Shown here: one piece after another, positions 45,785 to 56,396 of the stretch
Layout of the letters: each line of letters starts with the position of its first letter
How positions within the stretch are numbered: position 1 is the stretch's first letter
Assembly (NCBI RefSeq): GCF_000835495.1
Contig: NW_015622541.1
Span: 3,906,001 to 3,970,000, forward strand
Length of the DNA stretch: 64,000 bases
Reading direction: 5' to 3'
Source: Cladophialophora immunda
Taxonomy: Eukaryota > Ascomycota > Eurotiomycetes > Chaetothyriales > Herpotrichiellaceae
Program-made: the position numbers and the translations under genes
The notes under the pieces: generated by a model
The model's database searches: none
What the model saw: the letters and a program-made list of their open reading frames with translations, nothing else
Told to the model about the DNA's origin: nothing

Positions 45785-47207
45785 GTTGGGCAAAAGGGAC
45801 TTTTGACGAGGTGCGTAGTCTGAGACGACACAGACGGCTGTGCTGCTGTAGTATTTAAGCTCAATGGCTTCTCTGCGCCCCTGCCTCGAAGGAGGCCATG
45901 TCTGGCCAAGCCAGGAGCATCAATTGCCGACATGGTCCTTTGTAGGATGGAGAATTGTGGAATGCGAGATGCTCGGTCTAATTAATACTTCCCATTCTCC
46001 CCCCTTTTCTGGTACAGCCTCGGCGGATCTGCCTTCGGACCGATTTTCACCTCGAGTCTGTTCTCCAACCGGAGTCCCCATGGGGTTACATCCACGACCA
46101 TGGTGCTTCAGCAGATATACGCACACGGAGAGAGAATCCCAGTGTTTCTCAAAGTCGCCGGAGCATGCCCTGTCAAAGTCCGCCCCGAGCAGTGGGATCT
46201 GCGTGTAGACAGTATCACGATCAGCCCTTTCCCGGACTGCAACACGTCCCATTCCTCCGGTGGAAGTTGCTCTATCGGCCGTACATCTGTGTCTTCTTGC
46301 CAATCAAAGTCGTGCTTCCGCCCTGTATTCTCCAGAGTAACCCGCCAATGCACGACACGCGACACGAGGCGGAAATGGTGCGCGTGTTGATGACAAATTT
46401 GCTGGACGCTGGTCGACGCTCTGGTGGATACGACACGCGGCGCGATCGTGACAAAGGCTGGTTGAGAGCGAGTCGAGTCGACGCTTGGGTTACGGTCGAT
46501 AGGCACGGTATGCTCACCCACCACCGTAGCTATGATGAAGATTGCAGTTGTACTTTTGGCGTGGACATGTCTATCCGTTTCAGGAAGAGTCTAGCCCCAG
46601 TGCGTAGGGCCCTCACAAGAAGCATCTCCCATGACCAACCATCTCGTTACCAGCATGCCAATACCATCGTGGGCCTGCAGTCCAGGAAACACCGCAACAG
46701 GCAAGACGAGCGCCCCCACCCCACGCAATGGCAAGAAGGGGAAGGGCGGGGAGGACAGAGTAATACCATACTATATCAAAGACAAGCTAGCTTCGCGGCC
46801 AAGCCATACGTCGGTCTTGGGGGCTGCTGGTCGATTGTAATGCCCTGGTATCGACTCTCCATTTTCTTGCTCGGTCCGTCGGTGGTATTCCCGGGCCATC
46901 TTCTGGGACGGCTGTTGCTCCGCCTGCGGCTGGCCCGGCATACCGAAGTCATCGCCTTGAAATGACCGAGCTGGACCGTTTGGTAGAGGGATTCTCTGGC
47001 TATGGATGTGGTGGGGAGGGGCATGCCTCCTGAGGTCAAAGAAGGAGGGATGGAGGCTTCTGGATCCCATTTAAGAGGCCCGAGGCCACATCAGAGCACG
47101 GATGATGTCCTCTGAAGAAGGGCCGGTTGTTCTGGTCCATTTGATTCCTGCTCTATCACCAGCTGAACCTCTTCTTTATCTCTCTTTGGGGGACCATTGT
47201 GCACAAG
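45785..47207. other. Divergent intergenic region, 1.4 kb
   Basis: Promoter side of both the NmrA-like gene and the amidohydrolase. A 266-codon plus-strand frame (46165..46965) and overlapping minus-strand frames have Arg/His/Ser-rich, non-protein-like composition with no domain. I see no gene. Confidence 0.45.
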
Positions 47208-48653
47208 ATGCCGGGATATCTGATCAAGAATGGCCGAGTCCTGACCTGGGACAAGGAGCGGAAGTCGTCGTTCCCTCAGCTGGACATCCTGGTCGAAGGC
47301 CCTGTCATTACGGAGATCGGTCCGAACCTCCAGCCAAACCCGGACGATGCGTCGATCGAGGTCATCGATGCCACCGGCTGCATCGTGACGCCCGGCTTCA
47401 TCGACGGGCACCGGCACGTCTTCCAGTCCCAGCTGCGGTCCACGGTCAGCAACCACACCCTGCTCGAGTACTGCGCCCACCTGCTGCAGGGGCGGATGAC
47501 GTTCCTGGGGCCCGAGGACATGTACCTCTCGCAGCTGTCGGGGGCGAGCGAGGCGCTCTTCTGCGGCGTGACGACCGTCATGGACCACTCGCACGTGGTG
47601 ACGACGCCGGACCACGCACGCCGCTGCATCCAGGCCACGCTCGAGTCCGGGATCCGGAGCGTGTACTGCGCGTCGCCGTTTGCGATCCCGACGTCGCTCA
47701 ACCCGATGACGCTGCCGGACATGGCGGTGCACCACGCGCGGCAGATCGAGCTGTTCAAGACGCTCTGGGCGCAGCGGCCGCTGGGCGGGCCGGGCAACGA
47801 CGGCCGGGTGACGCTGGGGCTGGGCTTCGACACGATGCACTGGATCCCCGAGGCCGAGGCGCGCGACATCCTGGCCTTTGCCCGCGACCACGACATCCCC
47901 GTGACGTGCCACGACGTCCCGCGCTACAACCTCCCCTCGCTGGCGTTCCTGCGCGACAAGGCCATGCCGGTGCCGCCGCAGCTGACCCTGTCGCACACCT
48001 GCGAGCCGTCGGCGGCGGACATCGCCTTCGTGCGTGAGCAGCAGGTCGGCATCGTGTGCACGCCCGAGTCCGAGATGGCCATGTCGCACGGCATCCCGTC
48101 CGCGTTCACCTTCTACAGCGCCCCGGGCTGCGGCCGCATCGGGCTGGGCGTCGACTCGCCGGCCATCTGCTCGGGCGACCTGTTCTTCACGATGCGCCTG
48201 GCGCTGCAGCAGGAGCGCATGCGCGCCAACGCCGCCTTCCACGCGCGCGGCAAGCTGCCGGACGTGGTGCCCGCACACACCGACGCCGTGCTGTGGATGG
48301 CGACACTGGGCGGCGCGGCGGCCATCCACATGGACGACCGCGTCGGCAGCCTCGAGGTCGGCAAGTGCGCGGACGTCGTGCTCGTGCGCACCGACGCGCC
48401 CTCCATGGTCGGCTGCGTCGACTTCTCCGCCGCCCTGGTCACCCACGCCGCGCCCGCCGACGTCGACACCGTCCTGGTCAACGGCGAGGTCGTCAAGCGC
48501 GCCGGCGCCCTCGTCAAGGTCGACTGGGCCGACCTCAAGGGCAAGCTCGCCCGGAACCGCGCCGCGCTCGAGGAGAAGTTCAAACAGGTCGACTGGGAGT
48601 GGAACAAGAACGACCTCAAGGATCTGTGGGGCGTGCGCGACGTTCTGGAGTGA
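47208..48653 (+). CDS. Amidohydrolase (SsnA/TrzN/AtzA-like metal-dependent hydrolase)
   Basis: A 481-aa single-exon member of the amidohydrolase superfamily (PF01979) that hydrolyses amino or halogen groups from heterocycles or guanine-like substrates; the natural substrate is not predictable. ATG 47208 is used because the frame upstream begins only with GTG. Metal ligands and fold markers: GFIDGHRH (~62-70), VMDHSHVV (~128), CHDVP (~238), TLSHTCEP (~265) and the terminal Asp in LGVDSPAI (~316). A C-terminal KCADVVLVRTDAP strand is typical. Coding sequence is extremely G+C-rich, nearly all third positions G or C after the first ~80 codons, unlike neighbouring genes. This produces a long antisense open frame that is not a gene. 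It is convergent with the PIR-like gene, 237 bp apart. Confidence 0.9.
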   Translation: MPGYLIKNGRVLTWDKERKSSFPQLDILVEGPVITEIGPNLQPNPDDASIEVIDATGCIVTPGFIDGHRHVFQSQLRSTVSNHTLLEYCAHLLQGRMTFLGPEDMYLSQLSGASEALFCGVTTVMDHSHVVTTPDHARRCIQATLESGIRSVYCASPFAIPTSLNPMTLPDMAVHHARQIELFKTLWAQRPLGGPGNDGRVTLGLGFDTMHWIPEAEARDILAFARDHDIPVTCHDVPRYNLPSLAFLRDKAMPVPPQLTLSHTCEPSAADIAFVREQQVGIVCTPESEMAMSHGIPSAFTFYSAPGCGRIGLGVDSPAICSGDLFFTMRLALQQERMRANAAFHARGKLPDVVPAHTDAVLWMATLGGAAAIHMDDRVGSLEVGKCADVVLVRTDAPSMVGCVDFSAALVTHAAPADVDTVLVNGEVVKRAGALVKVDWADLKGKLARNRAALEEKFKQVDWEWNKNDLKDLWGVRDVLE

Positions 48654-48890
48654 AGAAGGAAGGGGAGGGAGTGGGGATTAAGTTACACGCACACACACAT
48701 AGAGGAAATAATATCGGATTCAAAGTGATCGTAATATCATTAGTCTAGTAATTTCGTAAATAACCCTCCCAGTTCTATCCCAACCCCTCCCTTCTTGCCC
48801 TATTACCAAGAGATATACTAGTGAGTCCAAGCCACGTCCCCCCTCTCCCGCTCTCACAATCCATGCCCCAGTGCCATCCCCTCTTCTCTC

Positions 48891-49997
48891 TCATTGACCG
48901 CAGTCCACCAAACTCACAATCCTCAGTTCCACGGGACTGCACTGCGCGGCCCAGTTCTCCGTGTAGAGGTTGTAGAAGTCGCCGCTCAGACACTGCCAGA
49001 ACGTGGTGCTGCCCCCGAGCGCCAGTGTCCGGATACCGCCGTCAGCATCGTCACCGTCTCCGAGTCCCTGAACGGCCGTGGAGCTCGGGGTGGTGGTGGT
49101 GGTGGTGTCGACGACGACGGGACAGATGCTCCACCCGCTCGTCCAGATGGCGCCGGACTGCGGGGGCCCGTCGAACTGGAATTGGTAGTTCGAGGCGATG
49201 TAGCCGGTCCGGTTGAAGGCGTCGGTCAGGTCGTGGTCGGCCAGGTGCAGGCGGAGAGTCGAGTTCGTGAGGCACGATACCAAGGATAGCCTTGGCGGCG
49301 GCGACGGGGTCGCGGCTGGGGAGACGGTGGTGGTGGCGGTGAGAGAGGCCGAGATGGGTGAGGCCTGCGTGGGTATACTGGTCTGCAAGGAAGGCGACGA
49401 CGGCAGTGGCACGGCTGGGCTGGGGTTCGGTCGCGCTGAGATCCCGCATGCTTGCTCCAACACCGTCGGTGGCTTGCTCGGGGTCGCAGAAGGGTTGGAT
49501 CCCTGTGGGGGAAAGGGGACAGGAACATTCGAAGTCGGCGCCACCGAGGACGCCGGCGTCGAGACCACGGTGGCAATGTCAGGCACGACAGTCACCACTG
49601 GACCCTGGATCTGGCCGTCGACGATCTGAGACACGGGCGCCACGGGCGTCGCCACGGTGATGGCCGCGGTGTGCATGCCTCCCTGGACCTGGCCGTCCCC
49701 GATCTGCGAGACGGAGCCCATCGTCAAGATCGGGGCTGGCGCTTCGTGTCTCCCGCGCAGTCTGCCAGCAGCAGTAGCACTGGAGTCTGACACAGAGGCA
49801 GCAACAGGCAAAGAGACGTTCATCAATGCGATCCCAAACACGCCGGGAAATGTGCCTGTGCACCCTGGCGGCGGTGGTTGTGAGGGAGAGATGACCGCCG
49901 TCACAGCCTGTGGGAGCGCAATCGGCGACGCATAGACACACGTGGAGAAGAGGACAGCGATGCAGAAAGAATAGATCATGTTTTGATGGGTTATCAT
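48891..49997 (-). CDS. PIR-like covalently linked cell-wall protein
   Basis: A secreted wall protein of the PIR type, 368 aa from the ATG at 49997 (a second ATG at 49979 fits a tighter signal peptide). The signal peptide is IYSFCIAVLFSTCVYA. Two PIR repeats are visible, SQIGDGQVQG (~97) and SQIVDGQIQG (~122); their Gln residues are the attachment points to beta-1,3-glucan in yeast. The middle is a Ser/Thr/Pro-rich stalk. The C-terminal domain carries spaced Cys residues in CLTNSTLRLHL, WSICPVVV, FWQCLSGDFYNLY and AAQCSPVELRIV, ending in VDCGQ, as in the PIR Cys-rich domain. A Thr run is encoded by a (GGT)n-type tract near 49090. The open frame extends to 50342, but the peptide upstream is not secretory and was left out. 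Confidence 0.85.
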   Translation of the reverse strand: MITHQNMIYSFCIAVLFSTCVYASPIALPQAVTAVISPSQPPPPGCTGTFPGVFGIALMNVSLPVAASVSDSSATAAGRLRGRHEAPAPILTMGSVSQIGDGQVQGGMHTAAITVATPVAPVSQIVDGQIQGPVVTVVPDIATVVSTPASSVAPTSNVPVPFPPQGSNPSATPSKPPTVLEQACGISARPNPSPAVPLPSSPSLQTSIPTQASPISASLTATTTVSPAATPSPPPRLSLVSCLTNSTLRLHLADHDLTDAFNRTGYIASNYQFQFDGPPQSGAIWTSGWSICPVVVDTTTTTTPSSTAVQGLGDGDDADGGIRTLALGGSTTFWQCLSGDFYNLYTENWAAQCSPVELRIVSLVDCGQ

Positions 49998-50548
49998 GGG
50001 GGAATGTGGACGGCCCGGTGCGAAATAGAGTCGTGGGAATACAGAGATTGATCTCGCAGAGAAGGGCAGGTGTTGCGCATTGTGCCAGCATAATGCTATA
50101 TGTACTTCAGGGAAGAGCATGTTCAACAACTCACATTCTCTGCCTCCAGGGCTGGGAGGTGCATATTGAATACGCAAGGCTGGCGGCGAGTCTGTGCGTC
50201 GTCTAGACACCACCTTCAAGGAATGCCGGCCAAAGTTGGACGAGGCTGGCACGGCAGTCGAGACAAGGCTGACGAGGCTGACAAGATCCAGGAGGTGGCC
50301 GGGGTTCCGCCGGGAATGCACACAGGCCCTTGAACTGGTCAAAGCTTCATCTCATCCCAAGTCCATGAGTGTTCAGTAATGATTCATCATTCATGCACTT
50401 GTACATAATAACACAAAGCCGTGCGTGTCGCATGCTGTTCGAACACGATCCAACAGCACCAGCACGTGCTCGATGCCCGCGCAATTTCCAAATAAGCAAC
50501 TTTTGAAACCCCACCCTATCATCCCCCAGAAGGCTGTTGTACATTCAT
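49998..50548. other. Upstream region of the PIR-like gene
   Basis: The minus-strand frame of the PIR gene runs into this stretch without a better start. No other coding evidence. The 3' end abuts the septation-scaffold stop codon. Confidence 0.45.
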
Positions 50549-53500
50549 TCAACCATTAAATACATCCCCGTCATTGGCTATGGATACTTCAGTCTGGGCA
50601 ACCAACCCAGCATCATCCATACCCTGTCCATGGCCATGTGCAGCATCGGCTTCTTCCATAGGTATAGTGGTCGGCTTCACAAGCACTCCCTGGCCCGTCA
50701 GTTTATTCCATGTCTCATCCTTCGACCGCAGCCGCTCACGGGAAAAGCACAGTCCGTCAAGTTGAAGCAGATCCTTGCAGTGCTCCGCTAGCATCAGCTC
50801 GATCATACGTCTTTTTAGACCCGTCACTTCATCAAGCACTTTCATCCAGGCAGCGTCTTCTGCCTCAGACCCATCCGGCAGCCAGTATCGTGCCAAGTTC
50901 GCATGGGCTACTTGAGCCGATGCGGGACTATAGAATCCCACAGTCAACGGATTTTCACGCAGGTCAATCTGCTTCAGCGACGGAAGCCTAGACATGACCA
51001 GGCAAGTTCTTCTCAGCCTTTTGACGCGGTTCTTGGCCAGTAGTAGCGTATTCAGGTGCACCATCTTTCGTAATGGGTCCACCTCCTTGATGGCATTGAA
51101 ATTCGCGTTCAAGTGCCGGCAGTTAGGAAAGAACAGCCCGAACCGTTCAGGAAGCTCTGAAATGCCACAAGCAGCAATCTCCAGTTCACGAAGGTTGTTC
51201 TGAGGCGATGGTGGTAGTTTCAATGTCCCGTTCACCACCAAGTTTGATGATAGACGGATTTGTCGGCATTCGTTTGGTGTGGATAGAACTAGGTCAACAA
51301 TGTCCGACTGTTCTCTCTGTTCCCTGAGAGACAAAAACTCCAGGTGATATGCCGACTGCAGGCCCTGAATGTCCTTGATCTTGTTATTGTCAAGATCCAG
51401 ATGTCGAAGATCTCGCATATGTTTCAGAGCAAACAACTCCAATTCGTTGTGGGTAATCCGCAGTTTCCGTATTGGAATGGAGGTATTATGGCATGTCGGG
51501 AAATTCTGCAGAGCATTGTGGGAGATATCAAGGTCTTCGAGGGCAGGAAGGCAGTGGATATTCCTTACGGCCTCCAATCCGTTGTGGCTGAGATCTAATC
51601 TCTTGAGTCGTTTCAGATCACAACCTTCAAAATCAACTCTTGTCAAGTCATTGTCGCTGAGTGTGAGTTCAAGAAGGCCGTCCAGATCCAGCACTCCGTC
51701 AATGTTTGAGATCTGATTGTTGTTGGCATTCAGACTCCGCAGATGGACCAGAGAACTGAAGCCTTCCAAGCTTTCCAACCGGTTCCCAGAAACATCGAGG
51801 TATTGAAGATTACGGAGATGACTCCACGAAGTTAGGTCATTAACCAAGTTCTGCTGGATATCAAGCATCCGTAAGGTTGGTGGCAAACCACCTAGCTGGG
51901 AGATTTTGTTGCCGGACATATTCAGCTCTTCCAAGCTTGGACAGTAGTCTTTCAGGGCGTGAACCGAGGACACACTGCCAGGAGCAAGCGTCAGTTGGCG
52001 AAGATGGTCCCAGAATAGTTCGTCTGGCGCCGCATCCGTTATGGCCTTGATAAGCTCATCCACAACCAACGCTAGCGACCCATGAGCTTGCCGTAGCGCG
52101 TTCGGATGTTTTCTTTCATCAACGTAGCTCTGGTCAGGATCCCTAGCTTTATCGACTTGATGAAGGGAAAAGTCAGACAGCGGAGTCAAGCAAAGAATGC
52201 TTGACGCTTTGTTGCCCGTCTTTTGAAGTTTGGCGATGGTCTTTGGTGGCGCGGGAGTCACCATGTCAGAGTGCTTCACGTGGACAAGGCTCATCCGAGG
52301 CTGGAAAAGTTCCTCGTCGTCTTCTACAATTGGCGATATCGTCCGAGGCTGGAAGGTGACTGCCCGTTCATGACTGAGCAATCGCACTTGACTAGTCCTT
52401 TTGAAAGAGTCTGTGGACAGAGGCAGGACAACTGTTGGAGGCAAGTCTTGCTCACCGTGCTCAACGTCAAGCTCAATTGCGGAATCATCAAGGGGAAGGT
52501 CTTCTTCCCGCGGCAGGTCGTCGAAGTCGTCTTCAGAAAGATTTGCGTAGTTCACCGCCGAGACAATTGGGGACGAAAAGGCAATAGTCACTGCTCGAGC
52601 TTGCTTTCGATCTTCTTTGAGCTGGGTTGGAGGCTTGGAAGGGATTCCATTATGGAGCTTTGCTTCGTGCGCTGAAGTCTTGGAGCGGAGAGAGCTTTGG
52701 TCTACTTCCTCGATATCCTCCTCGGCTGCCGGTCTGTGGTGAGGTTGCTCATTGGTGGGAGCGGCAGCCCTGGGAGGAAGGGGTGGTGGGCAGGGTTGAA
52801 TGTCGTCTCGAGTATCGTGTACGTTGTCACCGAATATAGCTTCATTCTGGTCCACGGCAGTTTTGACATGCCGCGTATCAGCCTGCAACTCTCGTTGCTC
52901 GTCAATGCTCAAATCAGGGATATCTTCAAAGGGGTCATCTTCGGTCATGGTTTGTCGATCTTCTCGGGCCACCCGTTTCGACCCGTCGTTTGTAGATAGC
53001 TTCTTCAACCATACCTTCTTGTCATGATCGAACGTCATCGCGCCCACACGGTCGGGAATCGATACGGTGCCAGAAGAAATGACACCTTTCTGCCCAGACG
53101 CGGACGAGCGTGTCGGGAAAGACTGTTGAGTAGAGCTGTGATAGGATTGTTGAGCGTGCGCTAGACGTTCCTGTGTCAAATCCTGCTGGCCCTCAACCGT
53201 GGAACTTGAATATTTGCGTTTTCTCATGGTTTCCGCTGCATTCAGAATACGCATGTTAGGAGGGTTGCTCTCCTGCAACTCCTCTGGAGCAGCGGCTTCG
53301 GCTCCTTCCAAATTAACCGCTTCATTTGCTGGTGCGAGGGTGCCAAATACCGAGGTGCTACCCAGAGCGTCCATATCGTCTTCGTCACGATATTTGCGCA
53401 AATAGCTCGCTGTTCTAGAGTCATGGCGTGCGTGACGACGGTCCTGGGCAGGCCGTGGGACATGTTCTCGAGATGGCGGGCGAGAGAAATCATCCTTCGT

Positions 53501-55804
53501 AGAGTCCGCGTCGATATCCAGGTCCAAAATAGCGTCCGGATTCAACTCTGATACCTCAGTCGGCTCTGTAATGTTGGGCAGAGCAGCAACAGGCTTCGGT
53601 TTTCCTCGAGACCGAATGAACTGCATGACCTTGTTGGCTTCCTCCATGTAGTCCTTCGTGGCGAGCGATGGTTTACGTGAATCATTGTTCACTTGAGCCG
53701 CCTCTTGTGCGAATGTGGCTAACTCTGCGGCCAGAGCTTCTGTCAGGTCTTCGTTGCCCGCTTGGGGGGTCAGGTCTTGGTCAGCAACTTCGCCGCCTGG
53801 TACTACCGTGGCGCGACTGACAGAAGAAGATCTTCTCGCCGATTTTGGTCTTAGAAGATCTCGCGCAGCAAGAACTTCTGGATCCGCCTCGATTCCTTCA
53901 TCGCCAGGCCGGGCATCCTTTCTCTTCTTCCCAGCATATGTCGTAGCTTCTCCGAGCTCAGCGACCTTGACTTCAACCTCATGGTCCAACGGAGACATTT
54001 GATGATTGATAAATGTCTTGCGTCGTTTGGTTGTTCTATCATTCTCAGCGTGGTTGATCACCTCTTCCCGCTCTGCGCTCCCTTGAACCGGTTCGAGCGC
54101 TCCATTTGTTGCTGCAGAGTTGAGCGTCGACTCAGAAATATTCGATGTCTGGGACATGACAGGTTTGAAGATTCTATCTTCTGGGTCGACTACTGCTGGC
54201 TCGATGGGTGAAGGCCTGCGGACGTTTTGCTCAAAGCCGAACCCATCGAGCTCACCTTGTCCGAATTGGCTCATGCGGAACTCGGTCTCTTGTACTTGCT
54301 CTGCTAACTCAGGGCCGGCCAGTTTCTCGCAAGAATCATCAGGTTCCTCGAAGTGGCTCAAAATCCGCATCAACTTATTGTTTGTATACGTGTCTCTATT
54401 TCCGAACAACTTTAACGGGCTTCCAGAAGAGGCCGGCCGGAGATGAGTGTCTGTATGGTGGACGACACTAGTATCTTGAGGTGTTGTAGGGGCACTTGCG
54501 CTGAGCCTGCTTTGATCTATACTATTGTCGAGGAGCCGGGGATTTGAAGGAGGCGAGCTGTAAAACTGCATGTCGGCTCGCGAGTTTGGTTCGAGTTGTG
54601 AAGGCTCTTGGCTTAGACTGAGGCTCTTGCGGAGGAACGAGGTTTCATTCGAGCGGCCGCCACGCCGTGAATTTATGAAGCCACCATGCGTTATGAAGTC
54701 CTGTGTACCCATGGACAAGTCATCAGGTAGAGATTGAGAGGTCAGATCAGGTAGGGGTTCGTCCTTGGCTTGTTCTTCCGGATCCTTTCCTTTCATATAG
54801 CTGATCCGACTGTCGCTGAGGCTTGAGCCTGGACGATCTTCCTCCTCTGAAGCAGCACTTTGCAGCTTGGTTTTCAATGCTTGTATATCGATATCTGCCC
54901 GCAGCACAGTGTCACGGATCGAGTTTTGTTTCGACACCGTGACCGGAGAGATGAATTCGTTTCGCAATTCTTCTTGACCGCTGATGGTTCTCCATCGTGG
55001 ATCTTGCGCGTTATAGCCTCTCGGCGACGATGGAGTCGACTGGCTTTTCCCAACACGCTCGAGAGACTGTACTCGCTCTCTCACTAGGCCTCGGAGAGAT
55101 CCAGTCCTGACAAGCTCCGAGGACACTGCTGATAAGTTTTGTTGCTCCACCTCTTCCTCCTCATTGACTTCTTCCAAAATCTCGAGGTTCAGCCGACTCT
55201 TGTTGATCCGATAGCTGGAGTATTGATCGGGGAAAGGGTTCGTTGCAGGAAGGCTGAAAGGCTTCCGGAGAGAGCCAGTCTCGGGCTGTTCGACTCTATC
55301 ACTTTGCAACTGGGACGAATTTGGCTGTTTGAAAACGCCCTCTAGTTTTGATGGCGAGAAGAGGTCGAAGCCGTCGCTATTGATGTCTTCCCCTGCGACA
55401 AGCCGTCTCTTCCATTCCGGCGTTTCCGCTGGGGAAGTCTTCTCGTGAATGGAGTGATGTTGTACCGAGTTCTGGGACTCCGAGAAAACACTCGATGTTC
55501 GGCGCGGCAAGCTGGAGTATTTCTGTGAACCTGAGGCAGTAGGCAGGTTGAGACTGGAGGCGCTGCGTTCGCGTAGGATGGATTTGCTGCTCTGGCGAGC
55601 CTGTCCACGACTTGATCTATGTCTTAGAAAGCTTCCGTTGGACGAATCTTTGCGGATGTTGTTGGCGAGATGCGGAATGCGGCTTTGAGAGCGGCCCAAT
55701 GCGACACTACCTTGCTGACGATTGCTTGAGACCGAAGGCGCAGGAGAGGATGAGCGGTGTTCAGACTTCCAGTCTTCTGACAGCGAGTCGAGCCACGGCT
55801 CCAT
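50549..55804 (-). CDS. cdc11: Septation initiation network scaffold (Cdc11/Nud1, SnaD type)
   Basis: A 1751-aa protein in one exon, ATG at 55804. It anchors the septation initiation network at spindle pole bodies together with Sid4 in fission yeast; the Aspergillus counterpart is SnaD. The N-terminus MEPWLDSLSEDW is the conserved start of the family. Residues 1 to about 1250 are disordered and Ser/Glu-rich, with many SP/TP sites suited to kinase control. Leucine-rich repeats span about 1290-1600: LEELNMSGNKISQL, LQYLDVSGNRLESL, LKRLDLSHNGLEAV and LNTLLLAKNRVKRL. A C-terminal helical cap follows (LDEVTGLKRRMIELMLAEH). No lesion. It is divergent from the GFA-family gene at 56397. Confidence 0.92.
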   Translation of the reverse strand: MEPWLDSLSEDWKSEHRSSSPAPSVSSNRQQGSVALGRSQSRIPHLANNIRKDSSNGSFLRHRSSRGQARQSSKSILRERSASSLNLPTASGSQKYSSLPRRTSSVFSESQNSVQHHSIHEKTSPAETPEWKRRLVAGEDINSDGFDLFSPSKLEGVFKQPNSSQLQSDRVEQPETGSLRKPFSLPATNPFPDQYSSYRINKSRLNLEILEEVNEEEEVEQQNLSAVSSELVRTGSLRGLVRERVQSLERVGKSQSTPSSPRGYNAQDPRWRTISGQEELRNEFISPVTVSKQNSIRDTVLRADIDIQALKTKLQSAASEEEDRPGSSLSDSRISYMKGKDPEEQAKDEPLPDLTSQSLPDDLSMGTQDFITHGGFINSRRGGRSNETSFLRKSLSLSQEPSQLEPNSRADMQFYSSPPSNPRLLDNSIDQSRLSASAPTTPQDTSVVHHTDTHLRPASSGSPLKLFGNRDTYTNNKLMRILSHFEEPDDSCEKLAGPELAEQVQETEFRMSQFGQGELDGFGFEQNVRRPSPIEPAVVDPEDRIFKPVMSQTSNISESTLNSAATNGALEPVQGSAEREEVINHAENDRTTKRRKTFINHQMSPLDHEVEVKVAELGEATTYAGKKRKDARPGDEGIEADPEVLAARDLLRPKSARRSSSVSRATVVPGGEVADQDLTPQAGNEDLTEALAAELATFAQEAAQVNNDSRKPSLATKDYMEEANKVMQFIRSRGKPKPVAALPNITEPTEVSELNPDAILDLDIDADSTKDDFSRPPSREHVPRPAQDRRHARHDSRTASYLRKYRDEDDMDALGSTSVFGTLAPANEAVNLEGAEAAAPEELQESNPPNMRILNAAETMRKRKYSSSTVEGQQDLTQERLAHAQQSYHSSTQQSFPTRSSASGQKGVISSGTVSIPDRVGAMTFDHDKKVWLKKLSTNDGSKRVAREDRQTMTEDDPFEDIPDLSIDEQRELQADTRHVKTAVDQNEAIFGDNVHDTRDDIQPCPPPLPPRAAAPTNEQPHHRPAAEEDIEEVDQSSLRSKTSAHEAKLHNGIPSKPPTQLKEDRKQARAVTIAFSSPIVSAVNYANLSEDDFDDLPREEDLPLDDSAIELDVEHGEQDLPPTVVLPLSTDSFKRTSQVRLLSHERAVTFQPRTISPIVEDDEELFQPRMSLVHVKHSDMVTPAPPKTIAKLQKTGNKASSILCLTPLSDFSLHQVDKARDPDQSYVDERKHPNALRQAHGSLALVVDELIKAITDAAPDELFWDHLRQLTLAPGSVSSVHALKDYCPSLEELNMSGNKISQLGGLPPTLRMLDIQQNLVNDLTSWSHLRNLQYLDVSGNRLESLEGFSSLVHLRSLNANNNQISNIDGVLDLDGLLELTLSDNDLTRVDFEGCDLKRLKRLDLSHNGLEAVRNIHCLPALEDLDISHNALQNFPTCHNTSIPIRKLRITHNELELFALKHMRDLRHLDLDNNKIKDIQGLQSAYHLEFLSLREQREQSDIVDLVLSTPNECRQIRLSSNLVVNGTLKLPPSPQNNLRELEIAACGISELPERFGLFFPNCRHLNANFNAIKEVDPLRKMVHLNTLLLAKNRVKRLRRTCLVMSRLPSLKQIDLRENPLTVGFYSPASAQVAHANLARYWLPDGSEAEDAAWMKVLDEVTGLKRRMIELMLAEHCKDLLQLDGLCFSRERLRSKDETWNKLTGQGVLVKPTTIPMEEADAAHGHGQGMDDAGLVAQTEVSIANDGDVFNG

Positions 55805-56396
55805 CGTGGATGCGTCGTGATATTGGGGAATTGGAGGTAATGGTTGAATGAAATGCGGATGGAGGTGCGAGAGCGGGCGTTATCAATGGGGAGGATCGCG
55901 TGTAAGGGCACGACGGGTCAATGCTCAGGCAGGCGACCTGGGTATCGCATACAGGAAAACAATGTAGATTGGAACCATAGCGAAGAGGGTATTGGACTGC
56001 CCAAAGTATCATACAGCATGCGGGACACACAGTAAGTGGCTGGTGTCTAAGGACTTGGGCTCGCGACGCGGTGCGAATGTGTCTTCCGATACATTTGTTC
56101 CGTGCTCCGATATTTTTGTGGGCCCCACAACCACACACGGCCTTGTTGCCAGGCAACCGCCCAGCTACGAGTTATCGCCAACACCATCCCCGCCTTTTCA
56201 CTACTCTGGCTCTGTTCTACCATTTCTTACAGCCAGATAGCTAGGCTATTCCGACCACGTGTCCCAAAGGACCCAAAGGCAAGTCGATACCTGCTCTGTC
56301 CATTGTTGAAGTTGGCCGTCAGAGCACCCTACATATCACAGTCAGCCAGCAAGTGTCCATCTGTCCCAGTCCTTCCCTCCGACATTCTGTCACAAG
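55805..56396. other. Divergent intergenic region
   Basis: Between the septation scaffold and the GFA gene. A CACGTG core occurs at 56257..56262. No coding evidence. Confidence 0.5.

Noticed and set aside
46165..46965. 266-codon plus-strand open frame
   Set aside because: Composition is Arg/His/Ser-rich with frequent rare combinations, no domain, and overlapping frames of equal quality exist on the other strand.
47091..48446. 451-codon minus-strand open frame
   Set aside because: Antisense shadow of the GC-rich amidohydrolase gene; its Arg/His/Ala/Gly-rich translation has no domain, whereas the plus strand has all metal-ligand motifs.
50000..50342. N-terminal extension of the PIR protein
   Set aside because: The extended peptide is not secretory and would bury the signal peptide; a start at 49997 or 49979 fits a wall protein.
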